A stretch of 43,148 nt of DNA, taken from positions 1-43,148 of the IMG/VR virus record IMGVR_UViG_3300050821_000855; one strand, 5' to 3'. The DNA is from a virus. Positions 7,879 through 15,182 of this stretch are shown in pieces (the first letter of the stretch is position 1; the number at the start of each line of letters is the position of its first letter). The translations under genes and the position numbers were made by a program. A model generated the notes under the pieces. It ran no database searches and was not told where the DNA came from. It saw nothing but the letters and a program-made list of their open reading frames with translations.

Positions 7879-8456
7879 CCGAAACAGTAGCCACCCCTCA
7901 GAAACGCCGTCCTGGCCGTCCACGTAAGGTCGTTGTCGAGCGCGAGGCGCTTCGTGGCGAGACTGCGACGCCCAAGTACAAGATGCGGGCTAAGCCGAAT
8001 TGGGAAGAGATTGATCCCAATGCCCAAGACACCCCTGATCGCCTGCATATTGCCTCCGAATTAATCCCGGAAGGCATGGCGGCTTTGTGGGTTACGGACA
8101 GTGTTTATGGTCAGCCGGTGCCGCAGCATCGCGCTGAATTTGAGCGGAAAGGCTGGACGCCGGTTCACCAGGACGACTTTTCTGGCCAGTTTGACGGCAT
8201 GTTCATGCCGAAGGGCGCTCCTGGAGAGATTAAGGCGGATGGTTTGGTACTGATGATGCGGCCAGCCGAATTGAGCGTTAAGTCCATCCGTGAAGATAAG
8301 CTCAGGGCTATCGAGCAGGTTCAGATCAAGGAAGCGGCGATGCGCAGTGGCGACTTGCCGATCTCGCTTGATGCCCGCCACAGTTCCGCGCTGGCCACCA
8401 ATCGAATCACTAAAACCCTGGATGGGGCGTTTATTCCCGGCGACAAGAAAGCATAG
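7875..8456 (+). CDS. Head-region protein with AT-hook-like N-terminus
   Basis: The 193-residue protein begins with KRRPGRPRK (residues 10-18). This matches the AT-hook core GRP flanked by basic residues, which can insert into the minor groove of AT-rich DNA. The rest (about 40-190) is a mixed fold without a recognised family, containing PEGMAALWVTDSVYG and a hydrophilic C-terminus. It is translated from an ATGA overlap with the scaffold gene and lies 2 bases before the next gene. It may bind DNA inside the head or belong to the head vertex. The AT-hook is seen directly; its function here is inference. Confidence 0.65.
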   Translation: MTETVATPQKRRPGRPRKVVVEREALRGETATPKYKMRAKPNWEEIDPNAQDTPDRLHIASELIPEGMAALWVTDSVYGQPVPQHRAEFERKGWTPVHQDDFSGQFDGMFMPKGAPGEIKADGLVLMMRPAELSVKSIREDKLRAIEQVQIKEAAMRSGDLPISLDARHSSALATNRITKTLDGAFIPGDKKA

Positions 8457-8458
8457 CC

Positions 8459-8770
8459 ATGGCGCTCAAGTCATATCCGAATGTAACAATCAACACTACT
8501 ACGGCATTGGTATTGGATGGCCGCAATAATAACGTAGTACTTACAAGTACTTTGAGTTCCTCGGTTATTATTCAAATATCTCCAATCTGCCCTGCCGGAA
8601 CCCAAGTCTATGTTGTTCAATACGGGACCGGCGCGGTCGGCGTTACTGCGCTTAGCGGCGCTACCGCTAACAATGTTACTGGCGCCACAGGCACGTCGGG
8701 ACAGTATGCGAGAATGCATATTATTCTAGTCACTGACGGCAATGCTATATTCAGCGGCGATGTATCTTGA
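8459..8770 (+). CDS. Beta-rich small structural protein
   Basis: The 103-residue protein is almost entirely Thr/Ser/Val/Gly/Asn. It has alternating beta-strand patterns (NTTTALVLDGRNNNVVLT, SSSVIIQISP, TQVYVVQYG) and lacks charged helices. Its make-up is like small decoration, fibre-tip or stabilising domains of virions, and it lies in the head gene block. It resembles the C-terminal domain type seen in the fibre at 17756-19036 (strand-turn-strand with AGTQVYV and VGVTAL). No specific family can be named. The TGA stop at 8768-8770 lies within a possible TTGACG promoter element. Confidence 0.65.
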   Translation: MALKSYPNVTINTTTALVLDGRNNNVVLTSTLSSSVIIQISPICPAGTQVYVVQYGTGAVGVTALSGATANNVTGATGTSGQYARMHIILVTDGNAIFSGDVS

Positions 8771-8879
8771 CGTAAAATATTAATTATGTAATTCCTTGGT
8801 AAATCCTACCCGTCACGCGCCGTGATGGTTCACCTGACTCAAGCTGCGACGCTCGTAGCAACAGTCGATGGAGCCATAC
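8771..8879. other. Intergenic gap with hairpin, upstream of HNH gene 1
   Basis: The 109-base gap starts AT-rich (8773-8800). It then holds a compact stem-loop at 8811-8827: a 7-bp stem (one G-T wobble) closing a CGC triloop. There is no T-run after it, so it is not a standard intrinsic terminator. TTGACG at 8767 with AT-rich sequence 16-17 bases downstream could be a weak promoter for the homing endonuclease. Such gaps around free-standing homing endonucleases often mark the inserted segment. Confidence 0.3.
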
Positions 8880-9371
8880 ATGGCCAATCGAAACGTAGAT
8901 AAGGAGAGGGCATTGAGCCAAGAGGCTCTGCGCTCCTATTTGTGTTACGATGCGGAAACCGGCGAGTTTATTCGTCTTACTAGCTTCCATCAAAGTCCTA
9001 TCGGGTCTGTGGCCGGTACTGTGTTGGCTACAGGTTATAGGGTGATTCGCGCTTGCGGTTCTCGATTCTTGGCTCATCGTCTCGCGTGGTTTTACGTTTA
9101 TGGCGAATGGCCAATCGAACTAGATCACATCAATCGAGACAAAGACGATAATCGCCTTATTAATCTACGGGAGGTTTCTCGTAGCGGCAATATGGTGAAC
9201 TCTGGCGGCTGGTCTAACAGTACGCTGGGTATCAAAAATATCAGTCGAAAACGCAAGAGTTTTCACGTCCAAGTTTTTAGGGACGGTGAAACAATCTATC
9301 GTGAGACATTCGCCTGCTTAGGTCAGGCTGTGAAAGCTAGAGACGCCGCAACAGGAGGCAACATTGTCTAA
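8880..9371 (+). CDS. HNH homing endonuclease 1 with AP2-like DNA-binding tail
   Basis: The 163-residue protein has an HNH nuclease core: AHRLAWFYVYGEWP (65-78), then LDHINRDKDDNRLINLREVS (81-100), giving H66, D82-H83 and N91/N95. The C-terminal 50 residues (TLGIKNISRKRKSFHVQVF, then ACLGQAVKARDAA) match an AP2/ERF-like DNA-binding domain, a common partner of phage HNH enzymes. The ATG at 8880 is preferred to 8868 because GGAG lies 6 bases upstream of it. The last codons contain the AGGAGG ribosome-binding site of the following virion gene, and the two overlap by 8 bases. It probably cleaves a nearby head gene of related phages lacking the insertion. Confidence 0.9.
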   Translation: MANRNVDKERALSQEALRSYLCYDAETGEFIRLTSFHQSPIGSVAGTVLATGYRVIRACGSRFLAHRLAWFYVYGEWPIELDHINRDKDDNRLINLREVSRSGNMVNSGGWSNSTLGIKNISRKRKSFHVQVFRDGETIYRETFACLGQAVKARDAATGGNIV

Positions 9372-10008
9372 CACATTCAGTCCTTTCGGTTTCCGGCCCT
9401 TTGGCCAGCAAGAGGGGACTGCCCCGACCGGGGGCATGAGCCGCTACTTCATCGCATCGAGCGATACCAATTCCTACTACACTGGCGACGTGGTTTTGCT
9501 GAGTTCGGCGCAAGCCTTCGGCACCAACCCGAACACCATCTCGCCGCTAGTCGCTTCGAGTGGCTATGTCATTGCTGGAGTATTCGTTGGTTGCGAATAC
9601 TACAACGGATCGGTTGGCCGCACCGTCTGGAACAGCTACTTCCCGGCCTCGGTCGGTTCCAGTTCACCATGCAATGCCTACGTCATCGACAATCCCCAGC
9701 AACTCTTTATCGCCCAAGTCTCAACTACGACCGCGACTCTGATCGGTTCATCGAATATTGGATGGGGCATCGCGATTGCCTCGTCCGTTGCGGGCAACAC
9801 CACGACTGGCCAATCCGGTCAGTGTCTCGCTTCTTCGGTGGCGCCCACGATTCAGTCGGCCACCTCTCCGTTCCGCGTCGTTGACGTTTACGCCAACTTC
9901 GCGCCTCCGGGCGTCAATGGCACGTCGAGCGGTTCCGAGGGTGCGAATATTCTCGTTGTTCGTCCCAATCTGTGGGCGCGCAACTCTCTCAACGCGGCTT
10001 CTACTTAG
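9364..10008 (+). CDS. Head decoration/stabilisation-like virion protein
   Basis: The 214-residue beta-rich protein opens with SNTFSPFGFRPFGQQEG. I recognise this opening from virion proteins found just before major capsid genes in many podovirus-like phages. The remainder is Ser/Thr/Gly-rich with few charges, as expected for an externally bound head protein. It uses a TTG start with a strong AGGAGG at 9353-9358, which lies inside the end of the HNH gene. In an ancestor without the HNH gene it would follow the gene ending at 8770. A minor head or neck protein is the alternative role. Confidence 0.75.
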   Translation: MSNTFSPFGFRPFGQQEGTAPTGGMSRYFIASSDTNSYYTGDVVLLSSAQAFGTNPNTISPLVASSGYVIAGVFVGCEYYNGSVGRTVWNSYFPASVGSSSPCNAYVIDNPQQLFIAQVSTTTATLIGSSNIGWGIAIASSVAGNTTTGQSGQCLASSVAPTIQSATSPFRVVDVYANFAPPGVNGTSSGSEGANILVVRPNLWARNSLNAAST

Positions 10009-10038
10009 TAAGGATCGCAAGTGTTCTTTATTATTCCG

Positions 10039-10797
10039 TCATTTCTTCAGCGGCTTTCTTCTTCTCGGGAGAGAGGACAGGATTTCGGCTGGGGTTTTGC
10101 CGGAAGCGTGGGCCAAGGCTATTCGTTCGATGGTGTGGGGCGTTATCACGACGCGCCTTCTGTCAAACCAATCGCCAATGTTTTTCTCTGCCGTAGCCCA
10201 CTCCAGATTCTCAACTCGATTGTTCGTTCTATCTTCATCCTTGTGATGGACGATAGGAAGATTGAGGGGGTTGGGAATGAAAGCTGTCGCGACAAGTCGG
10301 TGGATGGAAACCGTCCTGATTCTCCCCTTAATCGCAAGTTCCACTTTGGGGTAGCCGTTGGACCCGATGCCAACGATCCTGATGCGGGGCCTCGCGTAGC
10401 GTCTTTTGGCGCCTCTGTTAACGTACCATCCCACGCTCTTGATTCGACCAATACTACTAACCTCGTACAGGCCCTCGTATCCGCTAATAGGGCGCCATTC
10501 CTCTCCCGGCTCACTAATATCTTGAATCTTTGGAAGGGTGCCCGGAAAAAGCTTTTCAACGGCGGCTTCAATATAGAACTTTTTGGCTCTCTTTCGGTGT
10601 CCAGGCCGACAGAGATAAACCACCAAGTAGCCGTTGTTGTTCGAGACCGAGAGCAATCTTGCAGCAAGGACTCTCTTGAATCCCTCCATGCCGTGTTCCG
10701 CCATCCTCGCAAGGCGCCTTACACGAAACTGATTCGATACTTCGTATTGTCCTTCGTAGCCGGGGATCGGAAGCCATTCTTCAGTCGTCTCGTCCAC
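10039..10797 (-). CDS. HNH homing endonuclease 2 with two NUMOD4 motifs
   Basis: This 252-residue protein is encoded opposite to all surrounding virion genes. Two NUMOD4 repeats are visible: EEWLPIPGYEGQYEVSN (6-22) and EEWRPISGYEGLYEVSS (99-115). The HNH core follows: SIHRLVATAFIPNP (164-177), then VHHKDEDRTNNRVENLEWAT (183-202). A helix-turn-helix-like tail covers 220-248 (IERIALAHASGKTPAEILSS). It starts at GTG 10797 with AGGAG 7 bases upstream and has its own likely promoter (10841-10869). Lying between the decoration and major capsid genes, it fits intronless homing into conserved capsid loci. A plus-strand open frame of 300 codons over the same region is its shadow. Confidence 0.9.
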   Translation of the reverse strand: MDETTEEWLPIPGYEGQYEVSNQFRVRRLARMAEHGMEGFKRVLAARLLSVSNNNGYLVVYLCRPGHRKRAKKFYIEAAVEKLFPGTLPKIQDISEPGEEWRPISGYEGLYEVSSIGRIKSVGWYVNRGAKRRYARPRIRIVGIGSNGYPKVELAIKGRIRTVSIHRLVATAFIPNPLNLPIVHHKDEDRTNNRVENLEWATAEKNIGDWFDRRRVVITPHTIERIALAHASGKTPAEILSSLPRRRKPLKK

Positions 10798-10840
10798 CGT
10801 ATCTCTCCTGTGATTTGGTTGCTACCCAAAAACATGGGAA

Positions 10841-10869
10841 GATATATGGTCAACTACGTGTCTTGTCAA
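10841..10869 (-). promoter_or_regulatory. Sigma70-like promoter for HNH endonuclease 2
   Basis: On the minus strand a perfect TTGACA (-35, bases 10869-10864) is followed after 17 bases by TATATC (-10, bases 10846-10841). The predicted start is near 10834, leaving a leader of roughly 37 bases with AGGAG before the GTG at 10797. Spacing is ideal, and four of six -10 positions match consensus. The antisense endonuclease can therefore be expressed independently of the late operon. Confidence 0.6.
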
Positions 10870-10886
10870 CTTGAAAAATTGACAAG
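10862..10886. repeat. Inverted repeat before the major capsid gene
   Basis: CTTGTCAA (10862-10869) and TTGACAAG (10879-10886) form an 8-bp perfect stem with a 9-base A-rich loop. Each arm contains TTGACA pointing outwards; the minus-strand copy serves the endonuclease promoter. The plus-strand copy has no good -10 before the capsid ATG at 10908. In RNA the hairpin would sit 7 bases ahead of the capsid ribosome-binding site (AAAGGA, 10894-10899). It may act in mRNA stability or processing, or as a regulator site. Confidence 0.5.
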
Positions 10887-10907
10887 CAATTTCAAAGGAT
10901 TACTACC

Positions 10908-11822
10908 ATGCCAGTCGCGTTAAGTCAGATACGCGATTTGTTGCTGCCGGGCCTTTGGGGCATCTCGGGCAAGTACAGTATGATAGAACGCCAATGGCCG
11001 AAGATTTTCCGGCAGACCGATTCCAGCATGGCGCTCGAACGGCGTGCTGCGGTTCGCTACCTCGGCTTTGCGATGTTGAAGCAGGAAGGTGCGCCTACCT
11101 CCTTCGACAACTCGGCGGGTCAGCGCTTCGTCTATAACGCCGAGCATTTCGAGATTGGCCTTGGCTACGCGATCACTCGCAAGGCGATTGACGACAACCT
11201 TTACAAGGCAGAGTTCGGACCATCGAACGATGGTCTGATGGAATCCTTCAAGGAAACCGAAGAAATCTATGCTGCGAACGTGTTCAATACGGGCACGACC
11301 TTCAATACGGCGGTGCAGGGCGACGGTGTTTCTCTGTTCAGTACTGCTCATCCCATCGACCAAGCGACGATTGCCAACCAGCCATCGCCGGACGTGGACC
11401 TTAATGAGACTTCACTCCTGAACGCTCTCATTACCATCCGCTCCACTTGGAAGGACAACGCGGGCCTGAAGATTCATGCGCGTGGCCGCAAGGTACTTGT
11501 GCCTCCGAATCTTGAGCCGATTGCGTTACGCCTGTTCCGCTCCGAGCTTCGTCCCGGCACGGCACAGAACGATATCAACGCGATTCTGGGCATGAACGAC
11601 TCGCTCAAGGAAGGCTTTATGGTCTGGGATTACCTGACCTCTTCCTATGCGTGGTTCATCCTCACCAATCACGATGGGCTTATCTTCTTCAACCGTAAAG
11701 CCTTCGAGATGGATATGTCGGTGGAGTTCACCACGGACAACCTCTTGGTCAAGGGCTACCAGCGCTATGTGCCCACTTACTACGACTGGCGTTCGGTCTA
11801 TGGGACGTTCCCCACGCAGTAA
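10908..11822 (+). CDS. Major capsid protein
   Basis: The 304-residue coat protein of the presumed HK97 fold forms the head shell. The N-terminal part (LLPGLWGISGKYSMIERQWPKIF) and the middle (EHFEIGLGYAITRKAIDDNLY, about 78-98) match coat proteins seen in several podo- and siphophages. A domain near 120-165 contains LFSTAHPIDQ. The C-terminal half has KVLVPPNLEPIALRLFRSE and ends with a strand pair around DNLLVKGYQRYVPTYYDWR. It has AAAGGA 8 bases before the ATG and an upstream hairpin. Position after scaffold and decoration genes and length fit. No N-terminal delta domain of HK97 type is obvious, in line with a separate scaffold. Confidence 0.88.
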   Translation: MPVALSQIRDLLLPGLWGISGKYSMIERQWPKIFRQTDSSMALERRAAVRYLGFAMLKQEGAPTSFDNSAGQRFVYNAEHFEIGLGYAITRKAIDDNLYKAEFGPSNDGLMESFKETEEIYAANVFNTGTTFNTAVQGDGVSLFSTAHPIDQATIANQPSPDVDLNETSLLNALITIRSTWKDNAGLKIHARGRKVLVPPNLEPIALRLFRSELRPGTAQNDINAILGMNDSLKEGFMVWDYLTSSYAWFILTNHDGLIFFNRKAFEMDMSVEFTTDNLLVKGYQRYVPTYYDWRSVYGTFPTQ

Positions 11823-11834
11823 GGGACCTGACAG

Positions 11835-12884
11835 ATGACTATTGATGCAATGGCAGGTCCGGCTATTACTTACGGCATCACCGTAAGTGCTAGCGGCGGC
11901 CAGGGTGAATACAACGAGCATCGCGGTCCTTCCCTGAACGATCTTGGTTCGGGGATGCTCGACCCGCGAGCGCAGTACGGCTATGGTTACCAGCCTGGGC
12001 AGTCGGCAACGCAGCCGACCTTCGGGTTCTGGGGTCAGACGGCTATCGTTGATTATATCCCCGGCACGATCTCGTCCAACAACATCGCTACCACGCAGGT
12101 CCCAACGAACGGAACCGCGCTGACACTGACGGCCAGTGGGGTGACTGTTACGGCGGTATCGTGCATTATCGCCCCTGAGACTGGCAAGCTCATCACCGGC
12201 ACGCTGCTTTGTATTGATACGCCATGTGGCGGCTCTACGGCGGCTGGTATCTCATTTGGCAGCGCCAACTCCATCCAGATTTGGAATCCGGCTTCGGTCT
12301 GTGGCCGCTGTATTTCCATTGCTGGCTCGTCCCAGAACGATGGTGGCATCAACTGGTCGATTGCCGGGCGGGATGTTTACGGGTTCAAGGTTACGGAAAC
12401 GGTTGCCGGTACAACGGGTGGCTCGACTACTGCTGGCGCTACCGGCGGCGTTCCCGTTATCAGCAAGAAAGCCTATAAATACATCACGTCCATTACGCCG
12501 GTTAACTCCACAGGGACCCTGGCCAGCACCAATGTCGTGGTCGGCACGGCGGATACTTATGGATTCCCGTTCCTGCTTCAGCATCCTGGCTACGTCACCA
12601 TCTGGACTGGCGCCACGAGTTCGGCTGCATTGGTTACGTTGAGCAGCGGTGCTCATGTGTACGGCTCATCGCTGCCAACGGCTACCTCAACTAATGGTGA
12701 CGTTCGCGGCACTTATGTCTCGTCGGTGGCCTCTAGCACCTCGGGTGGGATGCGAATCCTGATGATCCAGAATCCGATGATCGGTGTTGCCGATGCGGCA
12801 CTGTCATCTTACAGTGGCTTCAACAATATCAGCCCGACCAACAACTACAATCTCTTTGGAGCCGCGCAATTTAGCTCGGTGTAA
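11835..12884 (+). CDS. Virion structural protein, beta-rich
   Basis: The 349-residue protein follows the capsid gene by 12 bases. It is dominated by Thr/Gly/Ser/Val strand patterns with few charged residues. An N-terminal segment (SLNDLGSGMLDPRAQYGYGY) is followed by long repeating beta segments, such as GTALTLTASGVTVTAV and STNVVVGTADTYGFPF. The six cysteines are all in the middle (about residues 100-165) and could form disulphides. I have no family name. The location suggests a head fibre, a second decoration protein or part of the neck. Its stop overlaps an ATG (TAATG), but the next gene more probably starts at 12899. Confidence 0.7.
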   Translation: MTIDAMAGPAITYGITVSASGGQGEYNEHRGPSLNDLGSGMLDPRAQYGYGYQPGQSATQPTFGFWGQTAIVDYIPGTISSNNIATTQVPTNGTALTLTASGVTVTAVSCIIAPETGKLITGTLLCIDTPCGGSTAAGISFGSANSIQIWNPASVCGRCISIAGSSQNDGGINWSIAGRDVYGFKVTETVAGTTGGSTTAGATGGVPVISKKAYKYITSITPVNSTGTLASTNVVVGTADTYGFPFLLQHPGYVTIWTGATSSAALVTLSSGAHVYGSSLPTATSTNGDVRGTYVSSVASSTSGGMRILMIQNPMIGVADAALSSYSGFNNISPTNNYNLFGAAQFSSV

Positions 12885-12898
12885 TGAAGGACAGGACA

Positions 12899-13201
12899 AT
12901 GGCAGCACGTCATAAAAGAGCGCACGGCGGTAAGGTTATGGACGCCTATGGTAATCCTAATGTTGAGAAGGAAGCCAAGGAAAAGAAGGACAAGCCGGGC
13001 GCGATTCAGAAGAAGGCTGGTGGTGCTGTTCCTGGCCGTAAGTCAGGTGGCCGGGTGGACAAGTTTGCCCGTGGCGGTGCCGCTGGCACGCATACGCACC
13101 TGAGTTCGTCCAAGACTGGCAGCGACCACAGCCCGTTCTCCAGCGCCCACGTCAAGGCTGTTGTGGCAGGTGGCAATCCGCCTCCGCACTCGGGAAAATA
13201 G
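12899..13201 (+). CDS. Small basic protein with GGRVDKFARGG motif
   Basis: The 100-residue, Lys/Gly/His-rich, probably disordered protein has no known domain. Residues 50-62 (GGRVDKFARGGAA) are identical to residues 59-71 of the protein at 5692 although 9 of the 13 codons differ, so selection acts on the peptide. HKRAHGGKVMDAYG at the N-terminus also resembles the other protein's His/Gly-rich start. ATG 12899 is chosen because AAGGA lies 7 bases upstream; an ATG at 12884, overlapping the preceding stop, would add five residues. It is likely a minor or internal virion protein. Confidence 0.7.
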   Translation: MAARHKRAHGGKVMDAYGNPNVEKEAKEKKDKPGAIQKKAGGAVPGRKSGGRVDKFARGGAAGTHTHLSSSKTGSDHSPFSSAHVKAVVAGGNPPPHSGK

Positions 13202-13245
13202 ACGGTCCTGATGGTTATGCATCCGGCGGCAGGACCGGAGGATGG

Positions 13246-13407
13246 ATGGCCACAGCCGTAAAACATAAAGGCGCCTTACGGCAGGCCGCTCATCGGGCAG
13301 GCGAATCGACAATGGAGTTTGCGCATAAGCACCGCGATGCGCCCGGAACTTTAGGACGAAGGGCAAGGTTGGCGATTACATTTGCGAAATACCGCCCAGG
13401 AAAATAG
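13246..13407 (+). CDS. Small basic protein, 53 residues
   Basis: A short gene fills the gap after the preceding stop. It reads ATG GCC ACA GCC ... to TAG at 13405-13407, three bases before the next ATG. GGAGG at 13237-13241 precedes the start by 4 bases. The peptide is basic and helical, with VKHKGALRQAAHRAGESTM and an ending LAITFAKYRPGK. I recall small phage proteins with a KHxGALR-type opening near virion genes, of unknown function. Codon pattern and exact packing between neighbours support a real gene. Confidence 0.6.
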   Translation: MATAVKHKGALRQAAHRAGESTMEFAHKHRDAPGTLGRRARLAITFAKYRPGK

Positions 13408-13410
13408 CCA

Positions 13411-13851
13411 ATGCCCTACGCTTTCGTCACAGTCTCAGCTTCCTCCGGTGCGGTAACTTCCAAGCCGATTGCGCTTGATTGGCGTGGTGGCAAGCCTGTT
13501 CTGTGGCGGCTCACGACAAGCTCCAGCCTCGCGACCGGGGATTATACCATCCAGTATAGTCTGGATGACATTATGCTTTCTGCCTACTCGACTACCTATC
13601 CGCCCACTGGTGTTGTTACTGGCCTGCCATCCTCGATAGGTATTTGGTCTGGTATCAGCAGCTATCCCTACACGGGTGTTATAGGCAGCAGCACGGCTGG
13701 CGCCCCCGCGCTTCACTTTACATCCAGCAACATTTTCCCTGATGGGATTTCTGGGGTCTTTTCGCCGCCACCCGCAGCACTGCGCCTTTCCAGCACCAAC
13801 AGTAGCAGCAACGTAACCACGCTAACGATCCTTCAAGGAGAAGGAGGCTAG
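13411..13851 (+). CDS. Beta-rich virion protein
   Basis: The 146-residue protein consists mostly of Ser/Thr/Gly/Pro beta segments, for example DYTIQYSLDDIM and RLSSTNSSSNVTTLTIL. It has a single short basic stretch (LDWRGGKPVLWRL, 23-35). It resembles small phage structural proteins that report no enzymatic function. The mid-region SSIGIWSGISSYPYTGV is aromatic-poor and loop-like. The gene follows the 53-residue gene by 3 bases and is separated from the next by a strong GGAGG-containing leader. A decoration or fibre-associated role is the best guess. Confidence 0.65.
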   Translation: MPYAFVTVSASSGAVTSKPIALDWRGGKPVLWRLTTSSSLATGDYTIQYSLDDIMLSAYSTTYPPTGVVTGLPSSIGIWSGISSYPYTGVIGSSTAGAPALHFTSSNIFPDGISGVFSPPPAALRLSSTNSSSNVTTLTILQGEGG

Positions 13852-13858
13852 CGTTGTT

Positions 13859-14242
13859 ATGCCCGTAAACTATAGTCAAACCGCCATTACAGATCGCTTG
13901 AATGGAGTTATCACGGCCATTGACGATGCGGGCAATGGCACTCTTCAGTTGTTAGCTGGTGGTACGATACTATCCACTATTGCATTGGCCAATCCATGTG
14001 GAACGGCTAATGCCGGAGTGCTGACCTTTATTGGGACGTTGCTTGATCCTTCGGCTGCTAATACTGGGTCGGCCACGGCCGGAGTAATAAAAGACGGTGC
14101 CGGTAACGTCATGATTAGTGGACTTACTGTAGGAATTCCTTTATCAGGAGCGGACATAATCTTGTCCAATGGGCTGAATTCTACGCTCATTACGGCAGGA
14201 CAGACGGTACAGCTTCTTAGCGCGCAGATAACGGGGTCATGA
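13859..14242 (+). CDS. Hypothetical beta-rich structural protein
   Basis: This 127-residue protein lacks Cys and Trp and is low in charge. Its strand-turn repeats (GNGTLQLLAGGTILSTIAL, TFIGTLLDPSAAN, ADIILSNG, AGQTVQLLSAQ) suggest a compact beta-sandwich. AAGGAGG at 13840-13846 precedes the ATG by 12 bases. The stop overlaps the next start (ATGA). No family is recognised. It sits between other small virion-type genes and is probably a structural or decoration protein. Confidence 0.6.
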   Translation: MPVNYSQTAITDRLNGVITAIDDAGNGTLQLLAGGTILSTIALANPCGTANAGVLTFIGTLLDPSAANTGSATAGVIKDGAGNVMISGLTVGIPLSGADIILSNGLNSTLITAGQTVQLLSAQITGS

Positions 14243-15171
14243 TGCAGCCTAAGCTTACGCCCACCACGAACGACCAGCTTAATGGCAACGGGCATGTGGC
14301 CGGGCAACCCACGCCGCTGTTCCCGATTCCCATGAAGGTCACGGAAGCCCACGAGCCGATTAAGGAGCCGGGTGAGCCGCCGTGGCGCTTTGTTACTGCT
14401 ACGGGAGGCGGTCCTGAATTGCCTCAAGTCATCAATGTAGTTCCCGCTGCCGAACCGCTTCCTCTTAAAGTCGCTCTTATTGGTACAGCGCCAAGCTCGC
14501 GACTGTTGGCTCCCTTCAAAGACCACTCTTGGAAAATCTGGGCTTGTTCTCCTGGCAACATGGTTGGGCTAGAGCGCATTGATGCTTGGTTCGAGATTCA
14601 CGCCAACATGATGTGGCCCGAGAACGCTCATTACGGCGCCCCCTATCTGGAATGGCTCAATAAGCAAACCTTTCCGATCTACATGCAGAGCCAAGAGTTT
14701 GTTCCCAACGCGATTCCGTTTCCGATGAAGGAAGCAGTAAAGGAATTCGGTCCATATTTCTTCACCTCGTCTTTTTCTTGGATGATGGCCTTTGCGATGA
14801 TGCAGGGTGCGAAAGAGATCGCGCTGTACGGCATCGACATGGCCTCACGCGATGAGTACATCCTCCAGCGCCCTGGTGCCTATTATTTCTTCACGGAAGC
14901 ACAGAAGCGCGGCGTTAAGATCACCGCACCCTACGAATCCGACATTATGCAGCCTCCGGCGCTCTATGGTTATTCGGAGGTGACGATGTTGGGTCGCAAG
15001 CTTCTGGCTCGCAAGAAAGAGATTCAGGATCGCATCATGTCGCTGCGGCAGCAACGCGATAGTACAGCGCAACAGGTTACCTACCTTGAGGGCGCCCTTG
15101 AGGACAACGACTACGTTATTTCGATCTTCGGTGGGGCACAAAGTCATAACCTACCGGGCAGCCAAGGATAG
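14239..15171 (+). CDS. Rossmann-like DUF115/MptE-type protein, possible glycosyltransferase-related
   Basis: The 310-residue protein has a proline-rich leader (1-75), then an alpha/beta core. KVALIGTAPSSRLL (77-90) is a strand followed by a nucleotide-loop-like turn. IWACSPGN and IDAWFEIH follow, then YFFTSSFSWMMAFAMMQG (173-190), then KEIALYGIDMASRDEY (192-207). The order recalls the DUF115/MptE-like and Maf-type families, linked to sugar-nucleotide or pterin chemistry. The last 50 residues form a coiled coil (LARKKEIQDRIMSLRQQRD). Proteins of this sort do occur inside phage structural blocks. If active it could glycosylate virion or host surface components. The assignment is by pattern only; catalysis is unproven. 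Confidence 0.5.
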   Translation: MMQPKLTPTTNDQLNGNGHVAGQPTPLFPIPMKVTEAHEPIKEPGEPPWRFVTATGGGPELPQVINVVPAAEPLPLKVALIGTAPSSRLLAPFKDHSWKIWACSPGNMVGLERIDAWFEIHANMMWPENAHYGAPYLEWLNKQTFPIYMQSQEFVPNAIPFPMKEAVKEFGPYFFTSSFSWMMAFAMMQGAKEIALYGIDMASRDEYILQRPGAYYFFTEAQKRGVKITAPYESDIMQPPALYGYSEVTMLGRKLLARKKEIQDRIMSLRQQRDSTAQQVTYLEGALEDNDYVISIFGGAQSHNLPGSQG

Positions 15172-15182
15172 GAACCCAAGCC

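Noticed and set aside
8811-8827. Intrinsic terminator before HNH gene 1
   Set aside because: The hairpin is followed by GTTCACC and not by a T-run, so only a stem-loop is claimed.
10021-10923. A 300-codon plus-strand open frame before the coat gene
   Set aside because: It lies opposite the double-NUMOD4 HNH gene, has no recognisable domain and unnatural composition; the minus-strand protein is clearly the real one.
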